Shown: in pieces, positions 1-5,268 of the stretch
Layout of the letters: every line of letters starts with the position of its first letter
Position numbering within the stretch: the stretch's first letter is position 1
Origin: Saprospirales bacterium
GTDB taxonomy: Bacteria > Bacteroidota > Bacteroidia > Chitinophagales > Saprospiraceae
DNA length: 5,268 nucleotides
Reading direction: 5' to 3'
Assembly: GCA_024642645.1 (NCBI GenBank)
Contig: JAHEAS010000305.1
Location: 1 to 5,268, forward strand
Notes under the pieces: generated by a model
What the model was told of the DNA's origin: nothing
Database searches by the model: none
The model's input: the letters and a program-made list of their open reading frames with translations, nothing else
Translations under genes and position numbers: made by a program

Positions 1-1321
1 TCTTCTGCGACTCGGGCGTGCCTTCGCCGACCTTGACGCCACTGGGCCCACCGAAAAGGATGGAGAGGCCCGCCGTCTCGTTGTCTTTGTTCTGGAGTTG
101 GGCATTGTCCCAGCCGTTGGGAATGCCGTTGTCAGCGTACACCAAGCCAGTGAAACCCTGTTTGCGCCAGAAATGCGACTTCATGCCGAGCATCAGTTTG
201 GCGTTGGTGCCAAAGCCGAGTTGGTTGATGCTCTCCCGTTTGATGCTGGGCATTTCGATGGGGAAATCCACTTGGCGCAGTTTGGGGAAGGGAAGGGCGA
301 GGATGACGTAGTCCGCTTTCACGTCTTCGCTCATACCGCCGAAATGGAGTTTGTAGCCGCTACCGTCTTGGCGGAGCGATTCGAGTGGGCGGTTCAGGTT
401 GATGTGCGAGGCGTATTTCTGGGCAAGAGCATCTGGGATGCGCTGGTTGCCGCCCCGCACCTTGTAGCGCTCATCGCTGGAACCGAAGAGGGCGATATGG
501 CCGTCGTCCGTCTCTGACGAAATGAGCACGGTGAGGTTGAGACTGGACTGCACCTTCGGCGACAGGCCGTACTCCGACTCGTAGGCGTTTTCGATGAATT
601 TCCGAATCCAGCCCTTTGCCCCGATTTTTTTTAGGTATTTGCAAAGACTCATGTTGTCCAGCTTTTTGACAAATGGGTCTTTGTTCAGGTAGTTTATTTC
701 GCTGTATTCCGGCAGTTTTTCCATGTCCGTCGCCATGCGTGGGGCGAAGTTTCGGAACTCGTTCACGACTTCCTCCAAGGTGCGGAGTTTGCCATCAAAA
801 AAGAAAGCCTCGCCCTCTAGTTCGGTTTCGCTGGATTGGAAATAGTCCACCAGTTCAATGTCAAACTCCTTGGCGAGGTCCCACATATCGGTGTGGTCGG
901 TGTCCACGAACTCGCCGCCGAACTCCGTCCAGGTGCCGTCGCCCATGGCGTTTTTTACGGTAAAAATACGGCCGCATGTGCGGCCACTGGCCTCATAAAT
1001 GGTGGCGTCGAGGTTGTGCTTTTTTAGATGGTGCAGGGCGTTCAGGCCCGCCATGCCACCACCCACGATGACGATGCGGGGTGCGACTCCGCCAATAAAC
1101 GGTGCGATGAACGACTTGGCTGGATTTAGCGTAAAACTGGGTGCAATGGCGCTTGCCACGAGGGTTTTACCCATGTTCTCCAAAAAACGGCGACGGCTGT
1201 TGGCAGCCTCTTTGGCCTGACCGATGACCTCGGCAGTGCCGGTTTGCAGTCGCTCTGCCCTTAGAGCCAAGGTGAAAGCCCTGCGCACGGTGGCGAAAAG
1301 GTGGGTACGGATTGTCTTCAT
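1..1321 (-). CDS. FAD-dependent amine oxidase family protein, Tat signal, 3' end outside window
   Basis: The minus-strand frame is open from the ATG at 1321 to the window edge (440 complete codons, no stop), so the C-terminus is missing. Seen: a twin-arginine motif SRRRFL at residues 42-47, followed by a weakly hydrophobic stretch (about 52-65). A Rossmann FAD-binding motif GGGMAG lies at 87-92 with the ribose-binding acid E110. The GG-type motif is GRTCGR (113-118), then EFGGE (133-137), and RGGNQRIPDAL (289-299), typical of the flavin monoamine oxidase/phytoene desaturase superfamily. Known: such proteins oxidise amines, amino acids or related substrates using FAD, and Tat export suits a cofactor loaded in the cytoplasm. 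The substrate cannot be told. Odd points: about 41 residues precede the Tat motif, and Cys116 replaces the first Gly of the usual GG pair. No in-frame ATG lies between codon 1 and the Tat motif, so the long n-region appears real. The SGNH hydrolase lies 54 bp upstream on the same strand. Family call is firm, specific activity unknown. Confidence 0.88.
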   Translation of the reverse strand, partial: MKTIRTHLFATVRRAFTLALRAERLQTGTAEVIGQAKEAANSRRRFLENMGKTLVASAIAPSFTLNPAKSFIAPFIGGVAPRIVIVGGGMAGLNALHHLKKHNLDATIYEASGRTCGRIFTVKNAMGDGTWTEFGGEFVDTDHTDMWDLAKEFDIELVDYFQSSETELEGEAFFFDGKLRTLEEVVNEFRNFAPRMATDMEKLPEYSEINYLNKDPFVKKLDNMSLCKYLKKIGAKGWIRKFIENAYESEYGLSPKVQSSLNLTVLISSETDDGHIALFGSSDERYKVRGGNQRIPDALAQKYASHINLNRPLESLRQDGSGYKLHFGGMSEDVKADYVILALPFPKLRQVDFPIEMPSIKRESINQLGFGTNAKLMLGMKSHFWRKQGFTGLVYADNGIPNGWDNAQLQNKDNETAGLSILFGGPSGVKVGEGTPESQK

Positions 1322-1341
1322 GAAAGGTGATTTTTGTTTGC

Positions 1342-1357
1342 CAAATGTACAAAAATA
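1342..1357 (-). promoter_or_regulatory. Possible Bacteroidota -7 elements upstream of the FAD oxidase
   Basis: Read on the minus strand, two adjacent matches to the Bacteroidota -7 consensus TAnnTTTG occur: TATTTTTG (1357-1350) and TACATTTG (1349-1342). They lie about 20-30 nt before the oxidase ATG. I find no clear TTG -33 element at the expected 19-21 nt spacing, so this could be chance in AT-rich sequence. If real, the oxidase has its own promoter in addition to any read-through from the SGNH gene. Confidence 0.3.
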
Positions 1358-1375
1358 CACCTGATAAATCGCCGC

Positions 1376-2071
1376 TTATTTCAGCATCTCTTTAACCCCA
1401 TCCAGCATCAAGCTGACCCATGCGGCGTATTGCTTCCCCGAAGGGTGCAGACCATCGCTGGCCACAAGCGTGGGGTCGTCCAGCCCGCCCCTCGAAATGG
1501 GCGTGATGTCAAAATAACGGATGCCCATCGCTTCGGTGATTTCCCGGTTGGCAGTGTTGAATTCGTCAATGCCTTGGGAGATGGTCGCAGTGCCATTGCC
1601 AAAAGGTGTGTAAGCATAATCGGGAATGGACACCACGAAAACCCGCTCCTTTTTGCCTCCGGCAAATGCGATGGCTTGGTTGAGCAAGGCTTCAAATTCC
1701 GGTTTGTAGGCTTCGACCGTACGGCCCCGGTATTGGTTGTTGACGCCAATGAGCAGCGAGACCAGCGAAAAGGTACTATCTGTGGTGAGGTCGGAATTGG
1801 TGATGCCAGCGGTAAGTTCATCGGTCGTCCAGCCAGTTTTGGCGATGATGCGCACCTGCTCGATGTCGATGCTGTCCACTCGGAGTCGGTCGGCTAGTTT
1901 CACCGGAAAACGGTCTTTTTCTCCCACCGATTGGCCGATGGTGTAGGAATCCCCAAGGGCAAGATAGGTGAGCTTGGCAGGTTGATAGGGTGCTGGCAAA
2001 TCTTTTTGGAGGGTACAGTTTGCCAAAAGCAGTGGCAGCAAAAGCGACAGTAAACGGATTTTATTGGACAT
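1376..2071 (-). CDS. SGNH/GDSL-family hydrolase, lipoprotein (231 aa, complete)
   Basis: This is a complete 231-residue protein of the SGNH/GDSL esterase/lipase superfamily. Seen: an N-terminal hydrophobic signal ending LLLANC with Cys19, which suggests a lipoprotein (Asn at -1 is unusual for a lipobox). Block I is ALGDSYT with nucleophile Ser42. Block II glycine is in KTGWTT (Gly80), block III is GVNNQ (Asn111), and block V is SDGLHPSG with Asp206 and His209. The full Ser-Gly-Asn-His set and Asp-His pair are therefore present, so an active hydrolase is expected. Known: these enzymes de-esterify lipids, acylated sugars or polysaccharides; the substrate cannot be predicted here. Location is inferred to be the periplasmic or outer face of the envelope. 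It is divergent from the DUF1080 gene and is followed after 54 bp by the FAD oxidase on the same strand, with no hairpin terminator between, so co-transcription is possible. The ATG at 2071 directly precedes the signal sequence. Confidence 0.9.
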   Translation of the reverse strand: MSNKIRLLSLLLPLLLANCTLQKDLPAPYQPAKLTYLALGDSYTIGQSVGEKDRFPVKLADRLRVDSIDIEQVRIIAKTGWTTDELTAGITNSDLTTDSTFSLVSLLIGVNNQYRGRTVEAYKPEFEALLNQAIAFAGGKKERVFVVSIPDYAYTPFGNGTATISQGIDEFNTANREITEAMGIRYFDITPISRGGLDDPTLVASDGLHPSGKQYAAWVSLMLDGVKEMLK

Positions 2072-2196
2072 TTTTCGATGATTTGTGAACGGTAAATATC
2101 AACAGCATTTACGATGAAATTAACCTGTGCAGATTTTTCGAACAATTTCAATGGCGTGGTGCTTCTTTTCTTAAATTGCCCCCTAAAACACCAACT
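2072..2196. promoter_or_regulatory. Divergent intergenic region between SGNH hydrolase and DUF1080 gene
   Basis: These 125 bp must hold the 5' control signals of two divergent genes. Promoter matches are weak. On the plus strand TAAATTGC (2172-2179) resembles a -7 element 17 nt before the DUF1080 ATG. On the minus strand a TTG followed after 20 nt by TAATTTCA could serve the SGNH gene. Neither is a full TAnnTTTG match. No convincing operator, hairpin or Shine-Dalgarno sequence is visible. Confidence 0.35.
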
Positions 2197-3015
2197 ATGC
2201 AAGCTTGTTCAATAGCCATCGCCTGTCTTCTGCTTTCCATCTCCACTTGGAACGGTTGCGGGGATAAGATTTCTTCCAGTTCTAAGTCCCCAATGAATGA
2301 AAAATGGATTCAACTTTTCAATGGTAAAAACCTCGATGGGTGGGACATCAAAATCGCCGGTTTTGACCTCAACGACAATTACCAGAATACCTTCAGCGTG
2401 AAAGATGGCGCCATCACGGTGAACTACGACGGCTACAAAAACTTCGATGCGCACTACGGTCACTTGTTTTACAAAAAGCCTTTTTCGCACTACCGCCTGA
2501 GGATAGAGTACCGCTTCATCGGCGAGCAGGCGCCTGGTGGTGAGGGTTGGGCATTTCGTAACAGTGGGGCCATGCTCCACGGCCAGACCGCAGCCAGCAT
2601 GGCAAAGGACCAAGACTTCCCGATTTCCATCGAAGCGCAGCTCCTCGGCGGCGATGGGGTGGAAGAACGGCATACTTCCAACCTCTGTACCCCCGGAACG
2701 CATGTGGTAATGAACGGCAAATTGGAAACGGGGCATTGTTTTGATTCCAGCTCAAAGACTTATCATGGCGACCAATGGGTGACGGCGGAGTTCTTGGTGC
2801 TTGGCGATTCGTTGATTCAGCACATGCTCGAAGGGCAAGTGGTGATGGAATACAGTAAGCCGCAGATTGGCGGTGGTGTGGTGAACAACTATGACCCTGC
2901 AGTGAAAATTGACGGGACGCCATTGCGGAGCGGCACCATTTCGTTGCAGAGCGAAAGCCACCCCGTGCAGTTCCGTAAGGTGGAATTATTGGATTTATCG
3001 GCTTTGCAAAAATGA
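2197..3015 (+). CDS. DUF1080 / 3-keto-disaccharide hydrolase-like lipoprotein (272 aa)
   Basis: The protein matches the DUF1080 family (PF06439), a concanavalin/LamG-like beta-sandwich common in Bacteroidota and Planctomycetota. Some members hydrolyse 3-keto-glycosides. Seen: a short signal with Cys21 in WNGC, then a Ser-rich linker (about 25-33). Family hallmarks follow: LFNGKNLDGW (40-49), a FSVKDGAI strand (66-73), RNSGAMLHGQ (121-130), ISIEAQLLG (143-151), and the terminal LQSESHPVQFRKVELL (250-265). Full length and unbroken. I choose the ATG at 2197 over an in-frame TTG at 2176 because it gives a compact lipoprotein signal (M-Q-A-C then a hydrophobic core). Inferred role: envelope-anchored binding or cleavage of a carbohydrate. 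It is alone on its strand, divergent from the SGNH hydrolase; the two may share a sugar- or ester-rich substrate, but nothing in the sequence proves this. Family call firm, enzymatic activity uncertain. Confidence 0.9.
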   Translation: MQACSIAIACLLLSISTWNGCGDKISSSSKSPMNEKWIQLFNGKNLDGWDIKIAGFDLNDNYQNTFSVKDGAITVNYDGYKNFDAHYGHLFYKKPFSHYRLRIEYRFIGEQAPGGEGWAFRNSGAMLHGQTAASMAKDQDFPISIEAQLLGGDGVEERHTSNLCTPGTHVVMNGKLETGHCFDSSSKTYHGDQWVTAEFLVLGDSLIQHMLEGQVVMEYSKPQIGGGVVNNYDPAVKIDGTPLRSGTISLQSESHPVQFRKVELLDLSALQK

Positions 3016-3230
3016 ATTAGCGCAAATTGGCTATGCTTGGCTATATTTGACCCCATGCAACTTAATGACGGCCTGTATGTTTGCAGTCCAACGGGGGTTC
3101 ATTTGAACCAGGCCTGGCGCTGACAATTCAATTAGCAAAAAGGTTTTTCCTCTTCCTTCCTTCCAAGGTCGTTAGACTTAAAATTTCCAGTTAATCTTTG
3201 TTGTTTTCGTTACAAACTGTGGCGGATACG

Positions 3231-3238
3231 TATTTTTG
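3231..3238 (+). promoter_or_regulatory. Possible -7 promoter element for the RRM (and desaturase) transcript
   Basis: TATTTTTG is an exact match to the Bacteroidota -7 consensus TAnnTTTG. The -33 position has only T-rich sequence and no clean TTTG at 19-21 nt spacing. If used, it would give the RRM mRNA a leader of roughly 75 nt containing two small inverted repeats. Confidence 0.35.
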
Positions 3239-3303
3239 AGAGCTTTTGTCAATAGGGCAAAAAGTTCTTGTGAACTGGCGGGTATGTCGCAGGGCCAAAT
3301 AAC

Positions 3304-3318
3304 TTTCAATAATTGAAA
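3304..3318 (+). repeat. Perfect inverted repeat abutting the RRM start codon
   Basis: TTTCAA-TAA-TTGAAA forms a 6-bp stem with a 3-nt spacer, and its last base directly precedes the ATG at 3319. It could be an operator half-site pair or a weak RNA hairpin over the ribosome-binding region. Chance is possible in such AT-rich DNA. Confidence 0.4.
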
Positions 3319-3564
3319 ATGACCATTTTTGTATCCAAGCTCACCCGGCTCACAAAAAGCGACGAGCTGCTCCGGATTTTTGGCGATTTCGGGAACGTGA
3401 AGTCCGCCGAGGTTATGATGGACAGGGTGACCGGCAGGTCGAAGGGCTTTGGATTTGTAGAAATGGAAAGCGATGTTGAAGCAGCCGATGCCATTCAGGG
3501 TTTACACAATTCTGAATTGGGCGGTAGTACAATCACGGTGAAAAAAGTGCCAGCCAAAAGTTAG
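3319..3564 (+). CDS. Single-RRM RNA-binding protein (81 aa)
   Basis: The whole 81-residue protein is one RNA recognition motif. Seen: RNP2 IFVSKL at 3-8 and RNP1 KGFGFVEM at 42-49, with the RNA-stacking aromatics Phe4, Phe44 and Phe46 all present. RNP1 ends in Met where Phe or Tyr is usual. The order fits beta-alpha-beta-beta-alpha-beta, ending in TITVKKV, with only a four-residue tail and no Gly-rich C-terminus. I take ATG 3319 as start because RNP2 then begins at residue 3, as is typical; an in-frame TTG lies two codons upstream. Known: small bacterial RRM proteins of this type occur in cyanobacteria, where several are cold-induced, and in Bacteroidota, where their RNA targets are little known. 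Here it is followed after 119 bp by a fatty acid desaturase on the same strand with no clear terminator between. Function in post-transcriptional control is inferred from the domain. Confidence 0.93.
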   Translation: MTIFVSKLTRLTKSDELLRIFGDFGNVKSAEVMMDRVTGRSKGFGFVEMESDVEAADAIQGLHNSELGGSTITVKKVPAKS

Positions 3565-3606
3565 GGGCGGCAATCTGAATATTTCATCGTTTCTTGGCTT
3601 CAAAGG

Positions 3607-3622
3607 GCTGTCTTGTGACGGC
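3607..3622 (+). other. Small hairpin between RRM and desaturase genes
   Basis: GCTGTC-TTGT-GACGGC can form a 6-bp stem (one G-U) with a 4-nt loop in the 119-bp gap between the two genes. No T-tract follows, so it does not look like an intrinsic terminator. The rest of this gap shows no clear promoter, which leaves co-transcription of the two genes possible. Confidence 0.25.
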
Positions 3623-3683
3623 AGTAGGTTGAATTGGCGGCATCGTACTTAACCTTCAGGTTTCAATTACAACGTGTAAAATC

Positions 3684-4781
3684 ATGAGAAAAGTAAAATT
3701 CAAGAGCACTGACAAAATGCAGGCTCAATTTGCCGCCACCGTGCGGAAGAACGTGGACAATTATTTCAAAGAGCGAGCAATTTCACCCAAAGGCAATTGG
3801 GAAATGAAACTGAAATCGGCAGCCATGCTGTCCATGTACCTCGTTCCATTTGCGCTGATACTTATTTTCCCGATGAGCGCTTGGTTGGTATTGCCACTGG
3901 CCATTATCATGGGCATCGGCAAGGCAGGCATCGGTATGGGCGTCATGCACGATGCGGCGCACGGCTCCTATTCCAGTAAAAAATGGGTGAACGATTTGAT
4001 GAGCGCCAATATGTACTTGCTCGGCAGCGACGTCTTCATTTGGAAAGTACAGCACAACGTCCTGCACCATACCTACACGAACATCGAGGGACTGGACGGT
4101 GACATTGGCCCACGTGGCCCACTTCGCCTTTCCGAACATGCGCCGCTCCTGAAGATACACCGCTACCAGCACAAGTACGCTTTTCTTTTCTACGGACTGA
4201 TGACCCTATCGAAAATGGTGCGTGACTTCAGTCAACTGCGGGAATACACCAAATCGGGCATCACGGCCAGTCAGCAGCGCAATCCCATCGTTGCGACCAT
4301 CCAGCTTTACTTTTTCAAAGCGGCTTATCTATTTGCGGCCATTGGACTACCGTTGATGCTGACCGATTTCAATGTCTGGCAAGTGCTGGCCGGGTTTTTT
4401 ATCATGCACTGGGTAGCTGGATTTATTTTGGCCACCATTTTCCAGCTAGCGCACGTGATAGAAGGCGCCGAACAACCGCTGGAGACAAAAACCGGCATAA
4501 TTGAAAATGACTGGTTTGTGCACGAATTGCAGACCACTGCCAATTTTGCCCGCAACAACCGTATTTTGGGTTGGTATATTGGCGGACTGAATTTTCAGAT
4601 AGAACACCATTTGTTCCCGCATGTCAGCCATATACATTATTCTAAAATAGCGCCCATTGTGGAGAAAACGGCGCAAGAGTTTGGGTACACCTACAATGCG
4701 AAACTTACGTTCAAAGATGCCCTTGTTTCACATATTCAACGTTTGAAAGATTTGGGAACTTTGCAGCCAGCGATGGTCTAG
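3684..4781 (+). CDS. Membrane fatty acid desaturase, front-end type (365 aa)
   Basis: This integral-membrane di-iron desaturase should introduce a cis double bond into a membrane acyl chain, using O2 and an electron donor. Seen: the three histidine boxes HDAAH (89-93), HNVLHH (124-129) and QIEHH (305-309), followed by LFPHVSH (310-316). Hydrophobic segments lie at about 43-63, 66-86, 204-226 and 232-254, as two hairpins flanking the boxes. Gln instead of His at the start of the third box is the signature of front-end (delta-5/delta-6 type) desaturases and the related linoleoyl-CoA desaturase-annotated bacterial proteins. There is no N-terminal cytochrome b5 domain (no HPGG), so electrons must come from a separate ferredoxin or cytochrome. 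Length and motifs are complete, so it should be active; regioselectivity and acyl carrier cannot be read from sequence. The ATG is preceded by an A-rich leader without a Shine-Dalgarno. It sits 119 bp after the RRM gene and is followed by a strong hairpin terminator. Confidence 0.93.
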   Translation: MRKVKFKSTDKMQAQFAATVRKNVDNYFKERAISPKGNWEMKLKSAAMLSMYLVPFALILIFPMSAWLVLPLAIIMGIGKAGIGMGVMHDAAHGSYSSKKWVNDLMSANMYLLGSDVFIWKVQHNVLHHTYTNIEGLDGDIGPRGPLRLSEHAPLLKIHRYQHKYAFLFYGLMTLSKMVRDFSQLREYTKSGITASQQRNPIVATIQLYFFKAAYLFAAIGLPLMLTDFNVWQVLAGFFIMHWVAGFILATIFQLAHVIEGAEQPLETKTGIIENDWFVHELQTTANFARNNRILGWYIGGLNFQIEHHLFPHVSHIHYSKIAPIVEKTAQEFGYTYNAKLTFKDALVSHIQRLKDLGTLQPAMV

Positions 4782-4797
4782 GTGCTAGTTTTTTTTG

Positions 4798-4839
4798 TTA
4801 AAATGCCCGTAGCAATTGAATTTGCTACGGGCATTTTAA
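4798..4839 (+). terminator. Strong hairpin terminator after the desaturase gene
   Basis: A perfect 18-bp inverted repeat (left arm 4798-4815, right arm 4822-4839, loop TTGAAT) begins 16 nt after the desaturase stop. The GC core TGCCCGTAGCAA is flanked by A-runs on the left and T-runs on the right, the usual layout of an intrinsic terminator whose U-tract pairs with upstream As. It could work in both directions. The tail beyond the stem is not T-rich, and an eight-T run lies just before the stem. Confidence 0.8.
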
Positions 4840-4899
4840 GTGAATGAAGCGACTGCTGATAAGTGTCAAAATCCTGTTCTCTCAAACAACTGTTCGGGT

Positions 4900-4930
4900 G
4901 TTGTTTTTGCTTCCCCAAAAACTATATTTG
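4900..4930 (+). promoter_or_regulatory. Bacteroidota-type promoter upstream of the palindrome
   Basis: GTTG (4900-4903), then 19 nt, then TATATTTG (4923-4930). This fits the Bacteroidota sigma-ABfr consensus, a TTG-type -33 element and TAnnTTTG at -7 with about 19-21 nt between. Transcription would start near 4937, just before the palindrome at 4939-5088. It would give either a leader of about 195 nt for the gene at 5133 or a separate small RNA. It is the best promoter match I find in the window. Confidence 0.5.
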
Positions 4931-4938
4931 CCCCTTAT

Positions 4939-5088
4939 TTAATTCAAGTTGCGGATAATTCAATACTTGAGCTGGTTGATGGAGTTTATGAGGTTGATAA
5001 GGGTTGATTTTACCCCCAAGCTGCTAAATATCAACCTTTATCAACTAAATCAACCCTTATCAACCAGCATCCGCAGCTTAGGTTAATT
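4939..5088 (+). repeat. Large imperfect palindrome of GTTGAT units
   Basis: Outer arms AAGTTGCGGAT (4946-4956) and ATCCGCAGCTT (5069-5079) pair with one G-U. GCTGGTTGAT (4971-4980) pairs with ATCAACCAGC (5059-5068), leaving a 14-nt bulge at 4957-4970. Inside are two competing stems. One is a perfect 19-bp stem, 4992-5010 with 5047-5065. The other pairs 4993-5008 with 5030-5045 with one G-U. GTTGAT or GTTTAT units start at 4975, 4984, 4993 and 5003, and inverted ATCAAC units start at 5030, 5040, 5049 and 5059, so spacing is always 9-10 bp. TTAATT flanks both sides (4939-4944, 5083-5088). It could be a structured RNA, a phased operator array, or a MITE-like repeat; no transposase is visible. 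Confidence 0.7.
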
Positions 5089-5132
5089 AGCTGGGCATAA
5101 GTCCCAAAAAGAACGAAAAACACACCTTGCTT

Positions 5133-5268
5133 ATGTTGAAGACGATACTCCTGCTACTGCTTGCGCTCATCGTATTGCCATTGGTCGCCTGGTACTCTGA
5201 TGAACCCCTTTCTCTCGAACAAAAAGACATGCTATTTGCCATGCTCAAACTCTATGTGGGCGTGGCAC
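5133..5268 (+). CDS. Unidentified membrane/secreted protein, N-terminus only
   Basis: The frame from ATG 5133 stays open to the window edge (45 complete codons). The N-terminus is K-T followed by a Leu-rich hydrophobic segment (about 4-20), which could be a signal anchor or first membrane helix. A short polar turn (YSDEPLSLEQKD, 21-32) then leads into a second apolar stretch, MLFAMLKLYVGVA. This resembles the start of multi-pass DUF1295-like (steroid reductase-type) membrane proteins, but too little is visible to assign it and I leave it unnamed. Its leader contains the large palindrome and the promoter candidate at 4900-4930. Confidence 0.6.
   Translation, partial: MLKTILLLLLALIVLPLVAWYSDEPLSLEQKDMLFAMLKLYVGVA

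Larger units (their letters stand above)
3016..3318 (+). other. Gene-free stretch: DUF1080 3' flank and RRM leader
   Basis: No coding frame or RNA gene is supported in these 303 bp. It contains an inverted repeat GGTTCATTTGAACC (3096-3109) that runs into a 10-bp palindrome CCAGGCCTGG (3108-3117). There is a TATTTTTG promoter-like hexamer at 3231, a small hairpin AGTTC-TTGT-GAACT (3263-3276), and a palindrome abutting the RRM start codon. No U-tailed terminator for the DUF1080 gene is evident; the palindromes at 3096-3117 are the nearest candidate. Confidence 0.5.
4782..5132 (+). other. Gene-free stretch between desaturase and the right-edge gene
   Basis: These 351 bp contain no supported coding frame. 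They hold, in order, the desaturase terminator, a weak AAACAAC/GTTGTTT hairpin (4884-4906), a good promoter match (4900-4930), and a large imperfect palindrome (4939-5088). The last 44 bp before the next ATG are AC-rich with no obvious Shine-Dalgarno. Confidence 0.6.

Noticed and set aside
18..1027. Plus-strand open frames across the left part of the window
   Set aside because: They are antisense shadows of the FAD oxidase, whose minus-strand frame is unbroken and carries recognisable motifs.
2070..2141. ATTTTTCGA repeated at 2070-2078 and 2133-2141 in the divergent intergenic region
   Set aside because: A 9-nt AT-rich direct repeat overlapping a start codon, without symmetry or further copies, is likely chance.
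2209..2961. Minus-strand open frames opposite the DUF1080 gene
   Set aside because: Their translations show no family motifs, while the plus strand encodes a full DUF1080 domain.
3042..3049. TATATTTG as a promoter just after the DUF1080 stop codon
   Set aside because: It matches TAnnTTTG, but there is no TTG-type element at 19-21 nt upstream and the next gene is about 270 bp away.
4884..4908. AAACAAC/GTTGTTT hairpin followed by Ts as a second terminator
   Set aside because: A 7-bp AT-rich stem with a 9-nt loop is weak, the T-run is mostly within the stem, and a much stronger terminator lies just upstream.
5030..5065. TTATCAAC motifs as DnaA boxes / replication origin
   Set aside because: They differ from TTATCCACA at two or more positions, and no dnaA, dnaN or AT-rich unwinding region is nearby. 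The symmetrical repeat explains them better.
4939..5135. Retron-like msr/msd structure suggested by the long paired arms
   Set aside because: No reverse transcriptase is visible in the window. The downstream frame begins with a hydrophobic membrane segment, not an RT start.

Overview
The window looks like a chromosomal segment of a Bacteroidota bacterium, possibly of the Saprospiria (Haliscomenobacter/Lewinella-like). This placement is inferred from four things: promoter-like TAnnTTTG hexamers, starts with A-rich leaders instead of clear Shine-Dalgarno sequences, Bacteroidota-style lipoproteins, and the gene families present. No database search was possible. I see no transposase, integrase, CRISPR array, tRNA or rRNA.

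Layout. Positions 1-1321 (minus) hold the first 440 residues of a Tat-signal FAD amine-oxidase-family protein, cut by the left window edge. Upstream of it on the same strand is a lipoprotein SGNH/GDSL hydrolase (1376-2071). A divergent 125-bp gap separates that gene from a DUF1080 (3-keto-disaccharide hydrolase-like) lipoprotein (2197-3015, plus). After a 303-bp gene-free stretch come a small single-RRM RNA-binding protein (3319-3564) and a membrane fatty acid desaturase (3684-4781). A strong 18-bp hairpin terminator (4798-4839) follows the desaturase. The next intergenic region carries a good promoter match (4900-4930), then a roughly 150-bp imperfect palindrome built from eight GTTGAT-like units. 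Finally the N-terminus of an unidentified membrane or secreted protein begins at 5133 and runs off the right edge.

How the parts may work together. The SGNH hydrolase and the FAD oxidase share a strand and are 54 bp apart, so they may be co-transcribed, although the oxidase also has promoter-like sequence of its own. The DUF1080 lipoprotein is probably an independent cell-envelope carbohydrate-active protein. The RRM protein next to a desaturase resembles a cold-acclimation pairing, because both families are cold-induced in cyanobacteria; the functional link here is an inference. No complete novel multi-gene system is visible. The strongest unexplained signal is the GTTGAT palindrome at 4939-5088, which could be a structured leader or small RNA, a multi-site operator, or a MITE-like repeat.
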